Of a stretch of DNA of 54,109 nucleotides, positions 45,842 to 53,706 are shown piece by piece. Each line of letters begins with the position of its first letter. Positions within the stretch are counted from its first letter, which is position 1. Made by a program: the position numbers and the translations under genes. Source of the DNA: Bacteroidales bacterium (GTDB lineage Bacteria; Bacteroidota; Bacteroidia; Bacteroidales; WCHB1-69); NCBI GenBank assembly GCA_017964255.1, contig JAGCSI010000066.1, positions 1 through 54,109 on the forward strand, written 5' to 3'. The notes under the pieces were generated by a model that was not told the DNA's origin, made no database searches, and saw nothing but the letters and a program-made list of their open reading frames with translations.

Positions 45842-45885
45842 TTAGCAAATTAGCAAATTAGTTAATTAGCAAATTGGTAATTTAC
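45840..45885. repeat. AT-rich repeat at the end of mfd
   Basis: Tandem TTAGCAAA units with an inverted core start at the mfd stop codon. The 26 bp at 45849-45874 are the exact reverse complement of 15555-15580. A weak hairpin CGACTGC-CTCCC-GCAGTTG follows (about 45892-45910), without a U-tract. Confidence 0.75.
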
Positions 45886-46067
45886 ATGGAGTCGACTGCC
45901 TCCCGCAGTTGCAATGATTTTGGGTGATGCAGGCTTTTGGAATAAGTTACTAGTTTCGCAGGATTTATTTCGAAAAATCAATCTTGATTTTAACAAATGT
46001 TAGTTAAAATGTTTTCTTATATTTTTAATTTATTGATATAGAACGATAAAAAAATTGCCATTAACCC

Positions 46068-46099
46068 TTGATGTGATTTTATTTTTGTTGTATCTTTGC
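46068..46099 (+). promoter_or_regulatory. Promoter of the DUF5618 gene
   Basis: TTG (46068-46070) is followed after 20 bp by TATCTTTGC (46091-46099), a full match to the Bacteroidota promoter, 28 bp before the start codon. The rest of the 286-bp gap after mfd (45842-46127) holds a repeat and AT-rich sequence and no reading frame. Confidence 0.72.
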
Positions 46100-46127
46100 C
46101 ATCAGAAAAACAACAAAATACGCAACT

Positions 46128-46541
46128 ATGGAAAATATTGAATTACAGAATCCTATTGATGATGCTCGTAGATATGTGGCCAATGCGAGGGATATTATAA
46201 AAAATTCCATTTATAATCCTGAAACAAAACAGTATAAAGATAAGAAATATGTTCGGATAGCTGGTGACACCTTATGGAAAGGATGTTTGATTGCACTAGA
46301 AGCAATTCTTCATGTGCGTAAGGGCAAAGGTCGTCCGTCTATTGAGAAATACAAGGAGGCGGCCAAGAAGCGTGATGGAAAATTGTTGGATTATATTTTA
46401 GCGGGTTACGATACCATGCATTTGTTTATGGGATATGATGGGGCAAAAGACAAAAAAGTATGTGATGCAGGTTTTGAAAAGGCAATTGCCATTATTGACC
46501 GTTGTGCTATGCTATATCATCCGGAAGAGGTGGTCGCATGA
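46128..46541 (+). CDS. DUF5618 family small helical protein
   Basis: This 137-residue cytoplasmic protein is predicted to be all helical. It matches the Bacteroidota DUF5618 family in the pattern DDARRYVANARDIIKN, VRIAGDTLWKGCLIALEAILHVRKGKGRPSIEKY and YDTMHLFMGYDGAKDKKVCDAGFEKAIAIIDRC. The fold resembles HEPN-like four-helix proteins, but the RxxxxH motif of HEPN nucleases is not evident, so a toxin role is not supported. It has its own strong promoter and stands alone: 286 bp separate it from mfd and 79 bp from the next gene. Its function is unknown. Confidence 0.78.
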   Translation: MENIELQNPIDDARRYVANARDIIKNSIYNPETKQYKDKKYVRIAGDTLWKGCLIALEAILHVRKGKGRPSIEKYKEAAKKRDGKLLDYILAGYDTMHLFMGYDGAKDKKVCDAGFEKAIAIIDRCAMLYHPEEVVA

Positions 46542-46620
46542 TATTTTAGGATTTAAATTGATAGAGTATTACTTATCTTTGGAGTTTTTTCTGTAATTTT
46601 GCATTTTTATATTTGCATTT

Positions 46621-47553
46621 ATGAAAAAACTGTTTTTCATTGTTTTTGCTGTGCTATTGTCGATGGGACTATGGGCGCAGGCTGATTATACCGAGGAGTT
46701 CGCAGTAAAGGATACCAACCACCTGCTGCTGGATGTTTATATGCCTTCGGTGGCACCACCTGATACCGGCTTTCCTTGCTTTATGTATGTTTTCGGTGGT
46801 GGCTTTATCGGTGGCCGGCGTGATGAACCTATGATGGTCAAGGCGTTCGATCAACTGGCTGAAAGGGGCTATGTGGTGGTGGCTATTGACTATCGTCTGG
46901 GACTGAAAGGTGTCAAAAACATGGGCATTTCCATGGTCAATACCTTGGAATATGCCATTTGTCTGGCGGTGGAGGACTTGTATTCCGCCACTTCATACCT
47001 GTGCAAGCATGCCAACCGTTTTCATATCAATCCCAACGAAATCATTATTTCTGGCGGCAGCGCAGGCGCTATCACAGTTTTGCAGGCGGACTACTGGCTG
47101 CATAACCAGCACGAAACCACAAAATTGCTGCCAGCCAACTTCCGCTATGCTGCGGTCATATCCTACGCTGGTGCTATCCTTTCGCGCCATGGTAAGGTGA
47201 AATATGCCGATGGTAATCCTGCCCCGACTTTATTTTACCATGGTACAGAAGACCGATTGGTGAATTATAATCAGATTGCCTTTGCCAATATCGGTTTCTT
47301 CGGCAGCAATAAAATTGTGCCCCAATTCGAAAAGTTCGGTTATCCCTACCGTATCAAACGCATGAAAAACTATGGTCATGAGGTGGCTGTGGGATTGCCA
47401 TTCACCTTGGATGAAATCGACGAATTTTATCGTGACTGGGTGAAGGCAAAACATAAATACCAAGTGGATGAAACTTGGTATGATCCTGATTATAAGCCCA
47501 TAGAGTGGGGCAGAACCAAGCCTTCGGGTTTGTATAACAAGGACAATAAATAA
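46621..47553 (+). CDS. Secreted alpha/beta hydrolase (carboxylesterase-like)
   Basis: The 310-residue protein has a signal peptide (cleavage after GLWAQ, residue 20). The core is an alpha/beta hydrolase of the esterase/lipase kind. The oxyanion segment is FGGGFIGG, the nucleophile Ser147 lies in SGGSAGA, Asp211 in HGTEDRLV and His253 in NYGHEVAVG. The mature enzyme is probably periplasmic and acts on small esters; the substrate is unknown. A TAATTTTGC -7-like box lies at 46594-46602, without a well-spaced -33. The flippase gene follows after 7 bp, so a link to polysaccharide modification is possible. Confidence 0.87.
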   Translation: MKKLFFIVFAVLLSMGLWAQADYTEEFAVKDTNHLLLDVYMPSVAPPDTGFPCFMYVFGGGFIGGRRDEPMMVKAFDQLAERGYVVVAIDYRLGLKGVKNMGISMVNTLEYAICLAVEDLYSATSYLCKHANRFHINPNEIIISGGSAGAITVLQADYWLHNQHETTKLLPANFRYAAVISYAGAILSRHGKVKYADGNPAPTLFYHGTEDRLVNYNQIAFANIGFFGSNKIVPQFEKFGYPYRIKRMKNYGHEVAVGLPFTLDEIDEFYRDWVKAKHKYQVDETWYDPDYKPIEWGRTKPSGLYNKDNK

Positions 47554-47560
47554 GGTCTGA

Positions 47561-49006
47561 ATGAGGCAGAAAGACTTTATCTTCAACATTATCCTGCTGA
47601 TTTTTCTGAACCTGCTCATCAAGCCGTTCTGGATTTTGGGCATTGATGTGGGCGTGCAGAATCGTGTGGGGGCCGAGGATTATGGTCTTTATTTCGCGGT
47701 TTTCAATTTCACTTTCCTGTTCAACATGTTGTTGGATATGGGCATCACCAATTTCAACAACAGAAATATTGCCCGTCATCAGCAGTTGCTGCACAAGCAT
47801 TTGTCGGGGATTATCACCCTGAAATTGCTGCTGGGAGTCATTTATATGGCGGTGGTGTTTGCTGTGGCGCTGATTATCGGTTACCGTGGCTTTCAGCTGT
47901 GGTTGCTGTTCTGGATGTCTATCAATCAGTTCCTGAATGCGTTTATCCTTTATCTGCGCTCGAATATTTCTGCCTTGCTGATGTTCAAGACTGACAGTTG
48001 TTTGTCGGTGCTCGACCGTCTGCTGATGGTGCTTTTCTGCGGCATCCTGCTGTGGGGAGGGGTTACCGACAAGCCTTTCCGCATTGAGTGGTTTGTGTAT
48101 TGCCAAACTGCGGCCTATACCGTGGCGGCGCTGACGGCTTTGGCCATTGTGGTGGCCAAGGGCAAGGTGACGCGCCTGAACTGGAATCCGACATTCTTCC
48201 TGATGATTTTGAAGAAGAGTTTGCCCTTCGCCATTTTATTCCTGCTGATGTCGTTCTACAACCGTATCGATTCGGTGATGCTCGAGCGTATGTTGCCGGC
48301 GGGAATCGGTGCTTCCGAAGCGGGTATCTATGCCTCCGCTTTCCGCTTGCTGGATGCGCTGGTGATGATTGCCTACCTTTTCTCGGTGATACTGCTGCCG
48401 CTGTTTTCCAAAATGCTGAAAAACAAGGAGAACATCACGCCTATCGTGAAATCCTCCTTCTCCCTGCTGTTCCTCTTTTCTGTCACCTCGGTGGTGCTGC
48501 TGGAGTTGTTCCGGATGCCGGTTTTAGACCTGTTGTACCGTGAGCATGTGGCGGAGAGTGCCGCGGTGTTCCGTTTCCTCATTGCGTGTATCATCCCGAT
48601 TTCGTTCACCTATATTTTCGGCACCATGCTGACGGCTAATGGAAATATGAAGTTGTTGAATATCACAGCGATAGCGGGAATAGTGGTTAATCTGGCCGTT
48701 AACCTGTTGCTGATTCCCCGTTTGCAGGCGGTGGGGGCGGCTGTCGCCAGTCTCTCCACCCAGTCGGTGGTGGCGGTGTTGCAGGTGACCATCGCTTTCC
48801 GTCTGCTGAAAGTGCCGGTGAGGGCTTTGCCTATCTTGCCTTCCGTCATTTTTACTGCGGTGCTGATACCGGCAGTGTGGTTTTTCTCGCAGCATTTCAA
48901 TGGCCATGTGTTGTGGGCCTTGCTGATTAGTGGCGCATTTGCCTTGCTCCTCGGTTTCGCCACCCGCCTGCTGACGTTAGACTTTGTGAAACAGGTGCGA
49001 GAATAG
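47561..49006 (+). CDS. Polysaccharide flippase (Wzx/MATE-like)
   Basis: The 481-residue integral membrane protein has about 12-14 helices and belongs to the oligosaccharide flippase family of the MVF/MATE superfamily, which moves lipid-linked glycans across the inner membrane. The N-terminal pattern with NRVGAEDYGLYFAVFNFTFLFNMLLDMGI and NRNIARHQQLL is typical, as is the C-terminal region LTANGNMKLLNITAIAGIVVNLAVN. No glycosyltransferase genes flank it, so its substrate is not known. It starts 7 bp after the esterase gene and is followed by mtgA after 41 bp, which fits an envelope-related transcript. Confidence 0.88.
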   Translation: MRQKDFIFNIILLIFLNLLIKPFWILGIDVGVQNRVGAEDYGLYFAVFNFTFLFNMLLDMGITNFNNRNIARHQQLLHKHLSGIITLKLLLGVIYMAVVFAVALIIGYRGFQLWLLFWMSINQFLNAFILYLRSNISALLMFKTDSCLSVLDRLLMVLFCGILLWGGVTDKPFRIEWFVYCQTAAYTVAALTALAIVVAKGKVTRLNWNPTFFLMILKKSLPFAILFLLMSFYNRIDSVMLERMLPAGIGASEAGIYASAFRLLDALVMIAYLFSVILLPLFSKMLKNKENITPIVKSSFSLLFLFSVTSVVLLELFRMPVLDLLYREHVAESAAVFRFLIACIIPISFTYIFGTMLTANGNMKLLNITAIAGIVVNLAVNLLLIPRLQAVGAAVASLSTQSVVAVLQVTIAFRLLKVPVRALPILPSVIFTAVLIPAVWFFSQHFNGHVLWALLISGAFALLLGFATRLLTLDFVKQVRE

Positions 49007-49047
49007 ATAAGTGTAAATTCTTTAGAATCAATAAGTTTTGATGCATT

Positions 49048-49827
49048 ATGCCTAAAAAGAAAAGTAAAACAAAACAGAATAAAAACCCGATGAAACGTTT
49101 TTTTGTGGGTTTGGGGAAGGTTTTATTGATATTGTTGGTCATCAGTATACTGCTGCCTCTCGCTTATCGCTGGATCAATCCGCCGGTTACGCCGCTGATG
49201 CTGATACGGAAGGTGAAGAACGATGCGCCTATCGAGAAGGAATGGCGTGATATCGAGGAGATTTCGCACCACATGGTGGATTGTGCTGTGGCTTCGGAGG
49301 ATAATAATTTCTTGTCACACAGGGGCTTCGATTGGGGTGCGGTGCAGAAAGCCATCAATGAGAAGAAGAAGGGCAAGCGTGAGCGCGGAGCCAGCACCAT
49401 CTCGCAGCAGACTGCCAAGAATGTCTTCCTCTGGCCAGGTCATTCCTGGGTGCGTAAGGCGGGAGAGGTGTATTTCACCTTCTGGATTGAGACTTTCTGG
49501 AGCAAGGAGCGTATTATGGAAGTGTATCTGAACGTGATAGAGATGGGCAACGGCATCTATGGGGCTGAGGCTGCCGCTCAGCATTATTTCCACAAACCTG
49601 CCTCCAAACTCAGTTTGCGAGAGTCGGCATTGATCACCGCTTGCTATCCGGCACCCCTGCGCTGGAATCCGGCCAGACCGACGGGTTACCTGAACAAGAG
49701 GGCAGGGCAGATCAGCTCGCTGACCACCAAAATCGGCCGCATCAAGTTCGACGAAGAGTCCATCGCCAAGGCCAGGGAACGTTACGCCAAGCGGAAAACC
49801 GAATGGTATGAACTGGATTTGAAGTAG
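49048..49827 (+). CDS. mtgA: Monofunctional peptidoglycan glycosyltransferase MtgA
   Basis: This 259-residue enzyme polymerises lipid II without a transpeptidase domain. A Lys-rich cytoplasmic tail is followed by one membrane helix (about 19-40). The GT51 domain has the catalytic Glu84 in VASEDNNFLSHRGFD and the segment RGASTISQQTAKNVFLWPG. VYLNVIEMGNGIYGAEAAAQHYF and ESALITACYPAP follow in the family order. Length is normal for MtgA. Together with PBP1A near 2-4 kb it gives two GT51 enzymes in the window. Confidence 0.95.
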   Translation: MPKKKSKTKQNKNPMKRFFVGLGKVLLILLVISILLPLAYRWINPPVTPLMLIRKVKNDAPIEKEWRDIEEISHHMVDCAVASEDNNFLSHRGFDWGAVQKAINEKKKGKRERGASTISQQTAKNVFLWPGHSWVRKAGEVYFTFWIETFWSKERIMEVYLNVIEMGNGIYGAEAAAQHYFHKPASKLSLRESALITACYPAPLRWNPARPTGYLNKRAGQISSLTTKIGRIKFDEESIAKARERYAKRKTEWYELDLK

Positions 49828-49857
49828 TTGCCATAAGGTTTTCACAGCTTTTTCCGC

Positions 49858-49891
49858 TTGCTTTTATTTCAAAAAAAATCCGTAATTTTGC
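49858..49891 (+). promoter_or_regulatory. Promoter of cysS
   Basis: TTG (49858-49860) is followed after 22 bp by TAATTTTGC (49883-49891), a good -7 box about 28 bp before the cysS start codon. The spacing is slightly long. Confidence 0.6.
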
Positions 49892-49919
49892 ATTTTAATA
49901 TTTTAATCAGATAAATATC

Positions 49920-51344
49920 ATGGAAAATCTGGAAAGAGTTATTCTTTTTAATACCAAAGGTCGTAGATTACAAGAGTTTAAGTCGATTAAAGAAGGTGAA
50001 GTAGGGATGTATTCCTGCGGTCCTACTGTATATGGAAGAGCGCATATCGGCAACATGCGCGCATACGTTTTCGCTGATACGCTGAAGCGCGTGCTGATGT
50101 ATGCCGGCTACAAGGTGAATCATGTGATGAACATCACCGATGTGGGCCACCTGACCAGCGATGCCGACGAAGGCGAGGACAAACTGGCCAAAGCCGCTCG
50201 CGAAAGCCACGAAACCGCTTGGGAAATCTCCAAACGCTGGACGGAGCAGTTCTTCAAAGATACCAAATCTCTGAATGTGCTGCCGGTGACGATTGCATGT
50301 AAGGCTACCGAGCATATCGCCGACCAGATTGCGTTGGTGCAGAAACTGGAAGAAAAGGGCTACACCTACCGCACTTCCGATGGTATTTATTTTGATACCG
50401 CCAAGTTCCCGCATTACGGTGATTTCGCCCACCTTGATATCGAGGGTTTGCAGGCTGGTATCCGTGTGGATATGTCCGAGAAACGTAACAAAACCGATTT
50501 CGCTTTGTGGAAATTCTCCAAACCGACCGAGAAACGCGACATGGAGTGGGATTCTCCCTGGGGCGTGGGTTTCCCAGGCTGGCATATCGAATGCTCCGCC
50601 ATGTCCATGAAATATCTGGGTGAGCAGTTCGACATCCACACAGGTGGTATCGACCATGTGACCATCCACCATACCAACGAGATTGCCCAGTCGGAGTGCG
50701 CTACGGGCCATGCTTTCGTCAACTACTGGATTCACTGCGAGTTTCTGACCATGAGCAATGCCGAGAAGATGAGCAAGTCGCTGGGCAATGTGGTGAATAT
50801 TGACACACTGCGTGAATATGGTATCAAGCCATTGGCATTCAGATATTTGTGCTTGAATGCCCACTACCGCAAACAGCTGTTGTACAGCAAGGAAATCCTG
50901 ATGGGTGCCAACAACGCTTACAACAAGTGGTGCGCTTTCATGGAAAAACTGAAAGAGGAGAATCCAAAGATGCTGCCGCTGAACCAGCTGAGCGAGGCTT
51001 CCGCCAAGTATCTGGATGAGTTCAAACAGGGCATTTTCTATAACTTGAACACGCCGCAGGCCTTGGCTACCATGTGGAACCTCATTCATGACAAGAATAT
51101 CAATAATGATGAGAAATATACCTTGCTGATGGAGTTCGACAAGGTGTTTGGTTTGACGGAAGTTGAAGCAGAAAAGCCCGTCGAAGTGGAGATTCCCGCA
51201 GAGGTTTTGGATTTGCTGGATCAGCGTAACCGTTACCGTGCCGAAAAGAACTGGGCACAGGCCGATGCCGCTCGCGATGCCATCAAGGCAAAAGGTTACA
51301 CCATTGTGGATACCAAGGAAGGTTCCAAATTGCAGAAAATCTGA
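49920..51344 (+). CDS. cysS: Cysteinyl-tRNA synthetase
   Basis: This class I synthetase of 474 residues charges tRNA-Cys. The HIGH motif is H42-I-G-N in VYGRAHIGNMR, and the KMSKS motif is in NAEKMSKSLGN (about 283-287). Zinc ligands are seen in order: Cys33 in YSCGPTVYG, the cysteine of GWHIECSAMS, and the His and Glu of HHTNEIAQSE. The C-terminal DALR-like and anticodon-binding parts include NRYRAEKNWAQADAARDAIKAKGY. Length is normal. The M15 dipeptidase gene follows after 12 bp. Confidence 0.97.
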   Translation: MENLERVILFNTKGRRLQEFKSIKEGEVGMYSCGPTVYGRAHIGNMRAYVFADTLKRVLMYAGYKVNHVMNITDVGHLTSDADEGEDKLAKAARESHETAWEISKRWTEQFFKDTKSLNVLPVTIACKATEHIADQIALVQKLEEKGYTYRTSDGIYFDTAKFPHYGDFAHLDIEGLQAGIRVDMSEKRNKTDFALWKFSKPTEKRDMEWDSPWGVGFPGWHIECSAMSMKYLGEQFDIHTGGIDHVTIHHTNEIAQSECATGHAFVNYWIHCEFLTMSNAEKMSKSLGNVVNIDTLREYGIKPLAFRYLCLNAHYRKQLLYSKEILMGANNAYNKWCAFMEKLKEENPKMLPLNQLSEASAKYLDEFKQGIFYNLNTPQALATMWNLIHDKNINNDEKYTLLMEFDKVFGLTEVEAEKPVEVEIPAEVLDLLDQRNRYRAEKNWAQADAARDAIKAKGYTIVDTKEGSKLQKI

Positions 51345-51356
51345 TTTCATTCTGAC

Positions 51357-52118
51357 ATGATGAAAAAACTGTTGAATGTCTGGCTGTTCTCGGCCTCAGT
51401 CTTGCTGTGTGCTTGTTCGCAAACCTCGCAGCCGTCACAAGATGAGGCGCTTGCCTCACAAGAAACCGAAGTGGTGGCTGCCGATACGATAGAGGCGGTG
51501 AATGCCGACAGTCCTGTCGAAGCCCGACTGCGAGCCATGGGACTGGTGGATATCGCCGAAATGGACTCCTCGATTGCCGTGCATCTGGTGTATGCCACCC
51601 CGTATAATTTTCTAGGCAAACAGCTGTATCATGACTTGAATAAGGCTTTTATGCTTCCCGAAATGGCAGAGAAGGTGCTGAATGCACAGCGTGCTCTGAA
51701 GAAAATTCGTCCGGACCTGAATCTGCTGATTTACGACGCTTCCCGGCCTGTAAGTGTGCAACATGAGATGTGGAATATGGTGAAGGGTACCGACAAGATG
51801 CGGTATGTCTGCAATCCGAATAGGGGACACGGCATGCACAACTATGGGGCGGCCGTGGATGTTACCCTGATGGACTGTACCGGTCATCCGCTGCCCATGG
51901 GTTCGGAGTACGACTATTTCGGTGAGGAGGCTCACACCACCAACGAGCAGCAGTTGTTACAAAACGGCCGCATCACCAAGCGGGAGTTGGAGAACCGCTT
52001 GCTCTTGCGCAAAGTCATGACGGAAGCGGGCTTGCATACCATCCAGTCTGAATGGTGGCATTTCAACTTGACCACTTCCGAAGCCGAACGCCAGAAATTG
52101 CAATTGATTGATTTCTAA
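51357..52118 (+). CDS. D-Ala-D-Ala dipeptidase-like lipoprotein (M15D, VanX/DdpX type)
   Basis: The 253-residue zinc peptidase has a lipoprotein signal with lipobox LCAC and Cys20. The catalytic domain of about 190 residues starts near VEARLRAMGLVDI. Arg130 in YDASRP, the zinc ligands His161 and Asp168 in HGMHNYGAAVDV, the general base Glu232 and the ligand His235 in SEWWHFN are all present. VanX/DdpX enzymes hydrolyse D-Ala-D-Ala in the cytoplasm or periplasm. A lipid-anchored form points to peptidoglycan turnover rather than vancomycin resistance, and no vanHA genes are nearby. It lies 12 bp after cysS and converges with the next gene. Confidence 0.92.
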   Translation: MMKKLLNVWLFSASVLLCACSQTSQPSQDEALASQETEVVAADTIEAVNADSPVEARLRAMGLVDIAEMDSSIAVHLVYATPYNFLGKQLYHDLNKAFMLPEMAEKVLNAQRALKKIRPDLNLLIYDASRPVSVQHEMWNMVKGTDKMRYVCNPNRGHGMHNYGAAVDVTLMDCTGHPLPMGSEYDYFGEEAHTTNEQQLLQNGRITKRELENRLLLRKVMTEAGLHTIQSEWWHFNLTTSEAERQKLQLIDF

Positions 52119-52123
52119 TTGTT

Positions 52124-53098
52124 TTATTGGGCAAAATCTTTCCCTTGCCAAGCATCCAGGTCTTCCAGACGTTGGCGTATTCTTTGCAGAATTACATCGT
52201 AACGTTGTAATTGCCAAGGATTGGCACTCAGGTATTTGGGAGGCACTTCTGCCGCAAAGCGCTCAATGCTGATATCCGGCCGCAGCCGTTTTATCATTTC
52301 CACCATCAAATCAATATAAGTGTTCATATCCAGGGCTTGGAATTCTTCGGGATGCTCCTTGAAATCTTGCTCCATTGCGGTGCCTTTGATGATTTGCAGC
52401 TGGTGGAATTTGAGGCTGTTGAGGGGCATCCGGTTGATTATCTGAACGCTTGATAACCAGTCTGCTGTCGTCTCACCGGGCAGGCCGACGATGAAATGTC
52501 CGCCGGTATGGAGACCTCTTGCTGCGGTTTGTGCTACTGCCTGTTGCGCGGTGGCGAAATCATGGCCTCGGTTGATGCGTTGCAGGGTGCGGTCATAACA
52601 GCTTTCGATGCCGTATTCCACACTGATAAAATGCTTTTGGCTCAGGGCTTGCAGGTAGTCCAGTTTTTCTTCGTCAACGCAGTCGGGGCGGGTGCCGATC
52701 ACCATTCCTTTCACCTTCGGATGCGATAAGGCGGTTTCGTATAAAAGCCGCAGCTTCTCAAGAGGGGCGTGGGTGTTGGAGAAGGATTGGAAATAAGCCA
52801 TATAGATATTGCTCGTTCGGCCCCGTTGACGGTGAAAATCGATGCCCTCGTCAATTTGCTGAAGAATGTCTTTTGCTGACGAACAGTAGCGTGGCGAGAA
52901 GGCCTCGTTGAGGCAGTAGGTGCATCCTCCTGTGCCCACTGTGCCGTCGCGGTTCGGGCAGCTGAAACCCGCGTCCACAGGCAGCTTCAGCACCGGCTCG
53001 CTGAAATGCTTCAGTAAAAATTGCTTGTATGAATAGTAGCGGTCTGACATTTTTTTTGATAGGTGTTTGTTGTATAACATTTGGTAGATCGGACTCAT
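52124..53098 (-). CDS. TIGR01212 family radical SAM protein (YhcC-like)
   Basis: The 324-residue protein has a radical SAM cluster motif with Cys47, Cys59 and Cys62 in DAGFSCPNRDGTVGTGGCTYC. The opening RYYSYKQFLLKHFSEPVLKLP and the segments IYMAYFQSFSNTHAPLEKL, GTRPDCV and FIVGLPGET are typical of the TIGR01212/YhcC family, whose reaction is not established. I chose the start at MSPIYQ because a GAGGTG ribosome-site-like element lies 8 bp before it. The alternative start MSDRYYSY, 48 bp downstream, also fits the family. It converges with the M15 gene with a 5-bp gap. Confidence 0.9.
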   Translation of the reverse strand: MSPIYQMLYNKHLSKKMSDRYYSYKQFLLKHFSEPVLKLPVDAGFSCPNRDGTVGTGGCTYCLNEAFSPRYCSSAKDILQQIDEGIDFHRQRGRTSNIYMAYFQSFSNTHAPLEKLRLLYETALSHPKVKGMVIGTRPDCVDEEKLDYLQALSQKHFISVEYGIESCYDRTLQRINRGHDFATAQQAVAQTAARGLHTGGHFIVGLPGETTADWLSSVQIINRMPLNSLKFHQLQIIKGTAMEQDFKEHPEEFQALDMNTYIDLMVEMIKRLRPDISIERFAAEVPPKYLSANPWQLQRYDVILQRIRQRLEDLDAWQGKDFAQ

Positions 53099-53197
53099 CT
53101 TTCACACCTCTTTCTTGCTGATATCCGTTACTTGAGTATGCATGTATAGCCAGGGGTTCTTCTCGTCGCAGTCATGTCCAATGTTTCCAAATACGTT

Positions 53198-53206
53198 GCA
53201 AATTTA
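53198..53206 (-). promoter_or_regulatory. -7 box for the radical SAM gene
   Basis: On the minus strand the sequence reads TAAATTTGC, matching TAnnTTTGC, about 100 bp before the start codon. No clear -33 element is seen at the usual distance. Confidence 0.45.
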
Positions 53207-53278
53207 CATAATTCTGCGAAATGATGAACATCTTCTCTGTGGTATTTGCTTTATTGCAAAAAAAAAATGAAAAATGTC

Positions 53279-53308
53279 TTGACGGTATAAAAAAAAGTGT
53301 ATCTTTGC
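53279..53308 (+). promoter_or_regulatory. Orphan promoter with no gene directly downstream
   Basis: TTG (53279-53281) is followed after 18 bp by TATCTTTGC (53300-53308), a full -7 match. The next credible start codon is about 400 bp away. A GC-rich near-palindrome follows at 53323-53346, inside an otherwise AT-rich gap, and would lie at the 5' end of the transcript. It may drive a small RNA or a long leader. Confidence 0.6.
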
Positions 53309-53345
53309 ATGTCGATTCTGCGGATTCGGCGGCCGGCGGCCGATT

Positions 53346-53540
53346 CATTTATTTGGATTGGTCGTTTGTATTTTTAAAGATTAAATAAAGCTTGTCGCCG
53401 TCCCTAATCCAGACTTCTTCGACTTTCGTTAGCCTTTTGTATAATTAACAGCAAATATATAAAAAATTACTTTAAAAAATATAAAAATATGAATACAATA
53501 TATTGTTTTTAATGTTTTAATCATGTGTTAGGCTGTGGGC
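53346..53540. other. Gene-poor stretch, AT-rich
   Basis: The 608-bp gap between the radical SAM gene and the FISUMP lipoprotein gene (53099-53706) has no convincing reading frame in this part. The right portion (about 53455-53520) is over 80 percent A+T with the palindrome ACAATATATTGT. No tRNA, tmRNA, SRP RNA or RNase P signature was recognised. Confidence 0.5.
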
Positions 53541-53544
53541 GTAG

Positions 53545-53563
53545 GGACGCATTGAATGCGTCC
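53545..53563. repeat. Palindromic repeat GGACGCATT-G-AATGCGTCC
   Basis: A perfect 9-bp inverted repeat around one base, preceded by GTAG. It matches the GTAGGGACGCAT type of extragenic palindrome that I know to be scattered in Bacteroidota genomes. Confidence 0.8.
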
Positions 53564-53580
53564 GAATAATTTTGTTTTCA

Positions 53581-53614
53581 TTGCGTTTATTTCGGAAGTT
53601 ATTTGTATCTTTGC
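53581..53614 (+). promoter_or_regulatory. Likely promoter of the FISUMP lipoprotein gene
   Basis: TTG (53581-53583) is followed after 22 bp by TATCTTTGC (53606-53614). The start codon lies 93 bp downstream and the leader contains a palindromic hairpin. Confidence 0.6.
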
Positions 53615-53632
53615 CGTCATATTGGTAATATG

Positions 53633-53654
53633 GAGACGTTTCAGGAAACGTCTC
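53633..53654. repeat. Palindromic repeat GAGACGTTTC-AG-GAAACGTCTC
   Basis: A perfect 10-bp inverted repeat with a 2-base loop, followed by TAC. It is of the same extragenic type as the one 80 bp upstream but with a different core. It would form a strong hairpin in the leader of the FISUMP gene. Confidence 0.8.
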
Positions 53655-53706
53655 TACAATCTGATGATGAAATTGACAGTATTAATACATTAAAATCTTA
53701 GTAGAA

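Noticed and set aside
46128..46541. HEPN toxin of a toxin-antitoxin pair
   Set aside because: The expected RxxxxH nuclease motif is not seen and no nucleotidyltransferase (MNT) partner is adjacent.
49968..51350. A 460-codon minus-strand open frame opposite cysS
   Set aside because: cysS is certain from its HIGH and KMSKS motifs and zinc ligands. The antisense frame is a codon-bias shadow with no recognisable domain.
51357..52118. Vancomycin resistance gene vanX
   Set aside because: The active site fits, but the protein is a lipoprotein and no vanH, vanA, vanR or vanS gene is near.
53309..53377. A 22-codon frame starting right after the -7 box at 53300-53308
   Set aside because: Its ATG would lie at or before the transcription start, and the peptide is short and has no similarity.
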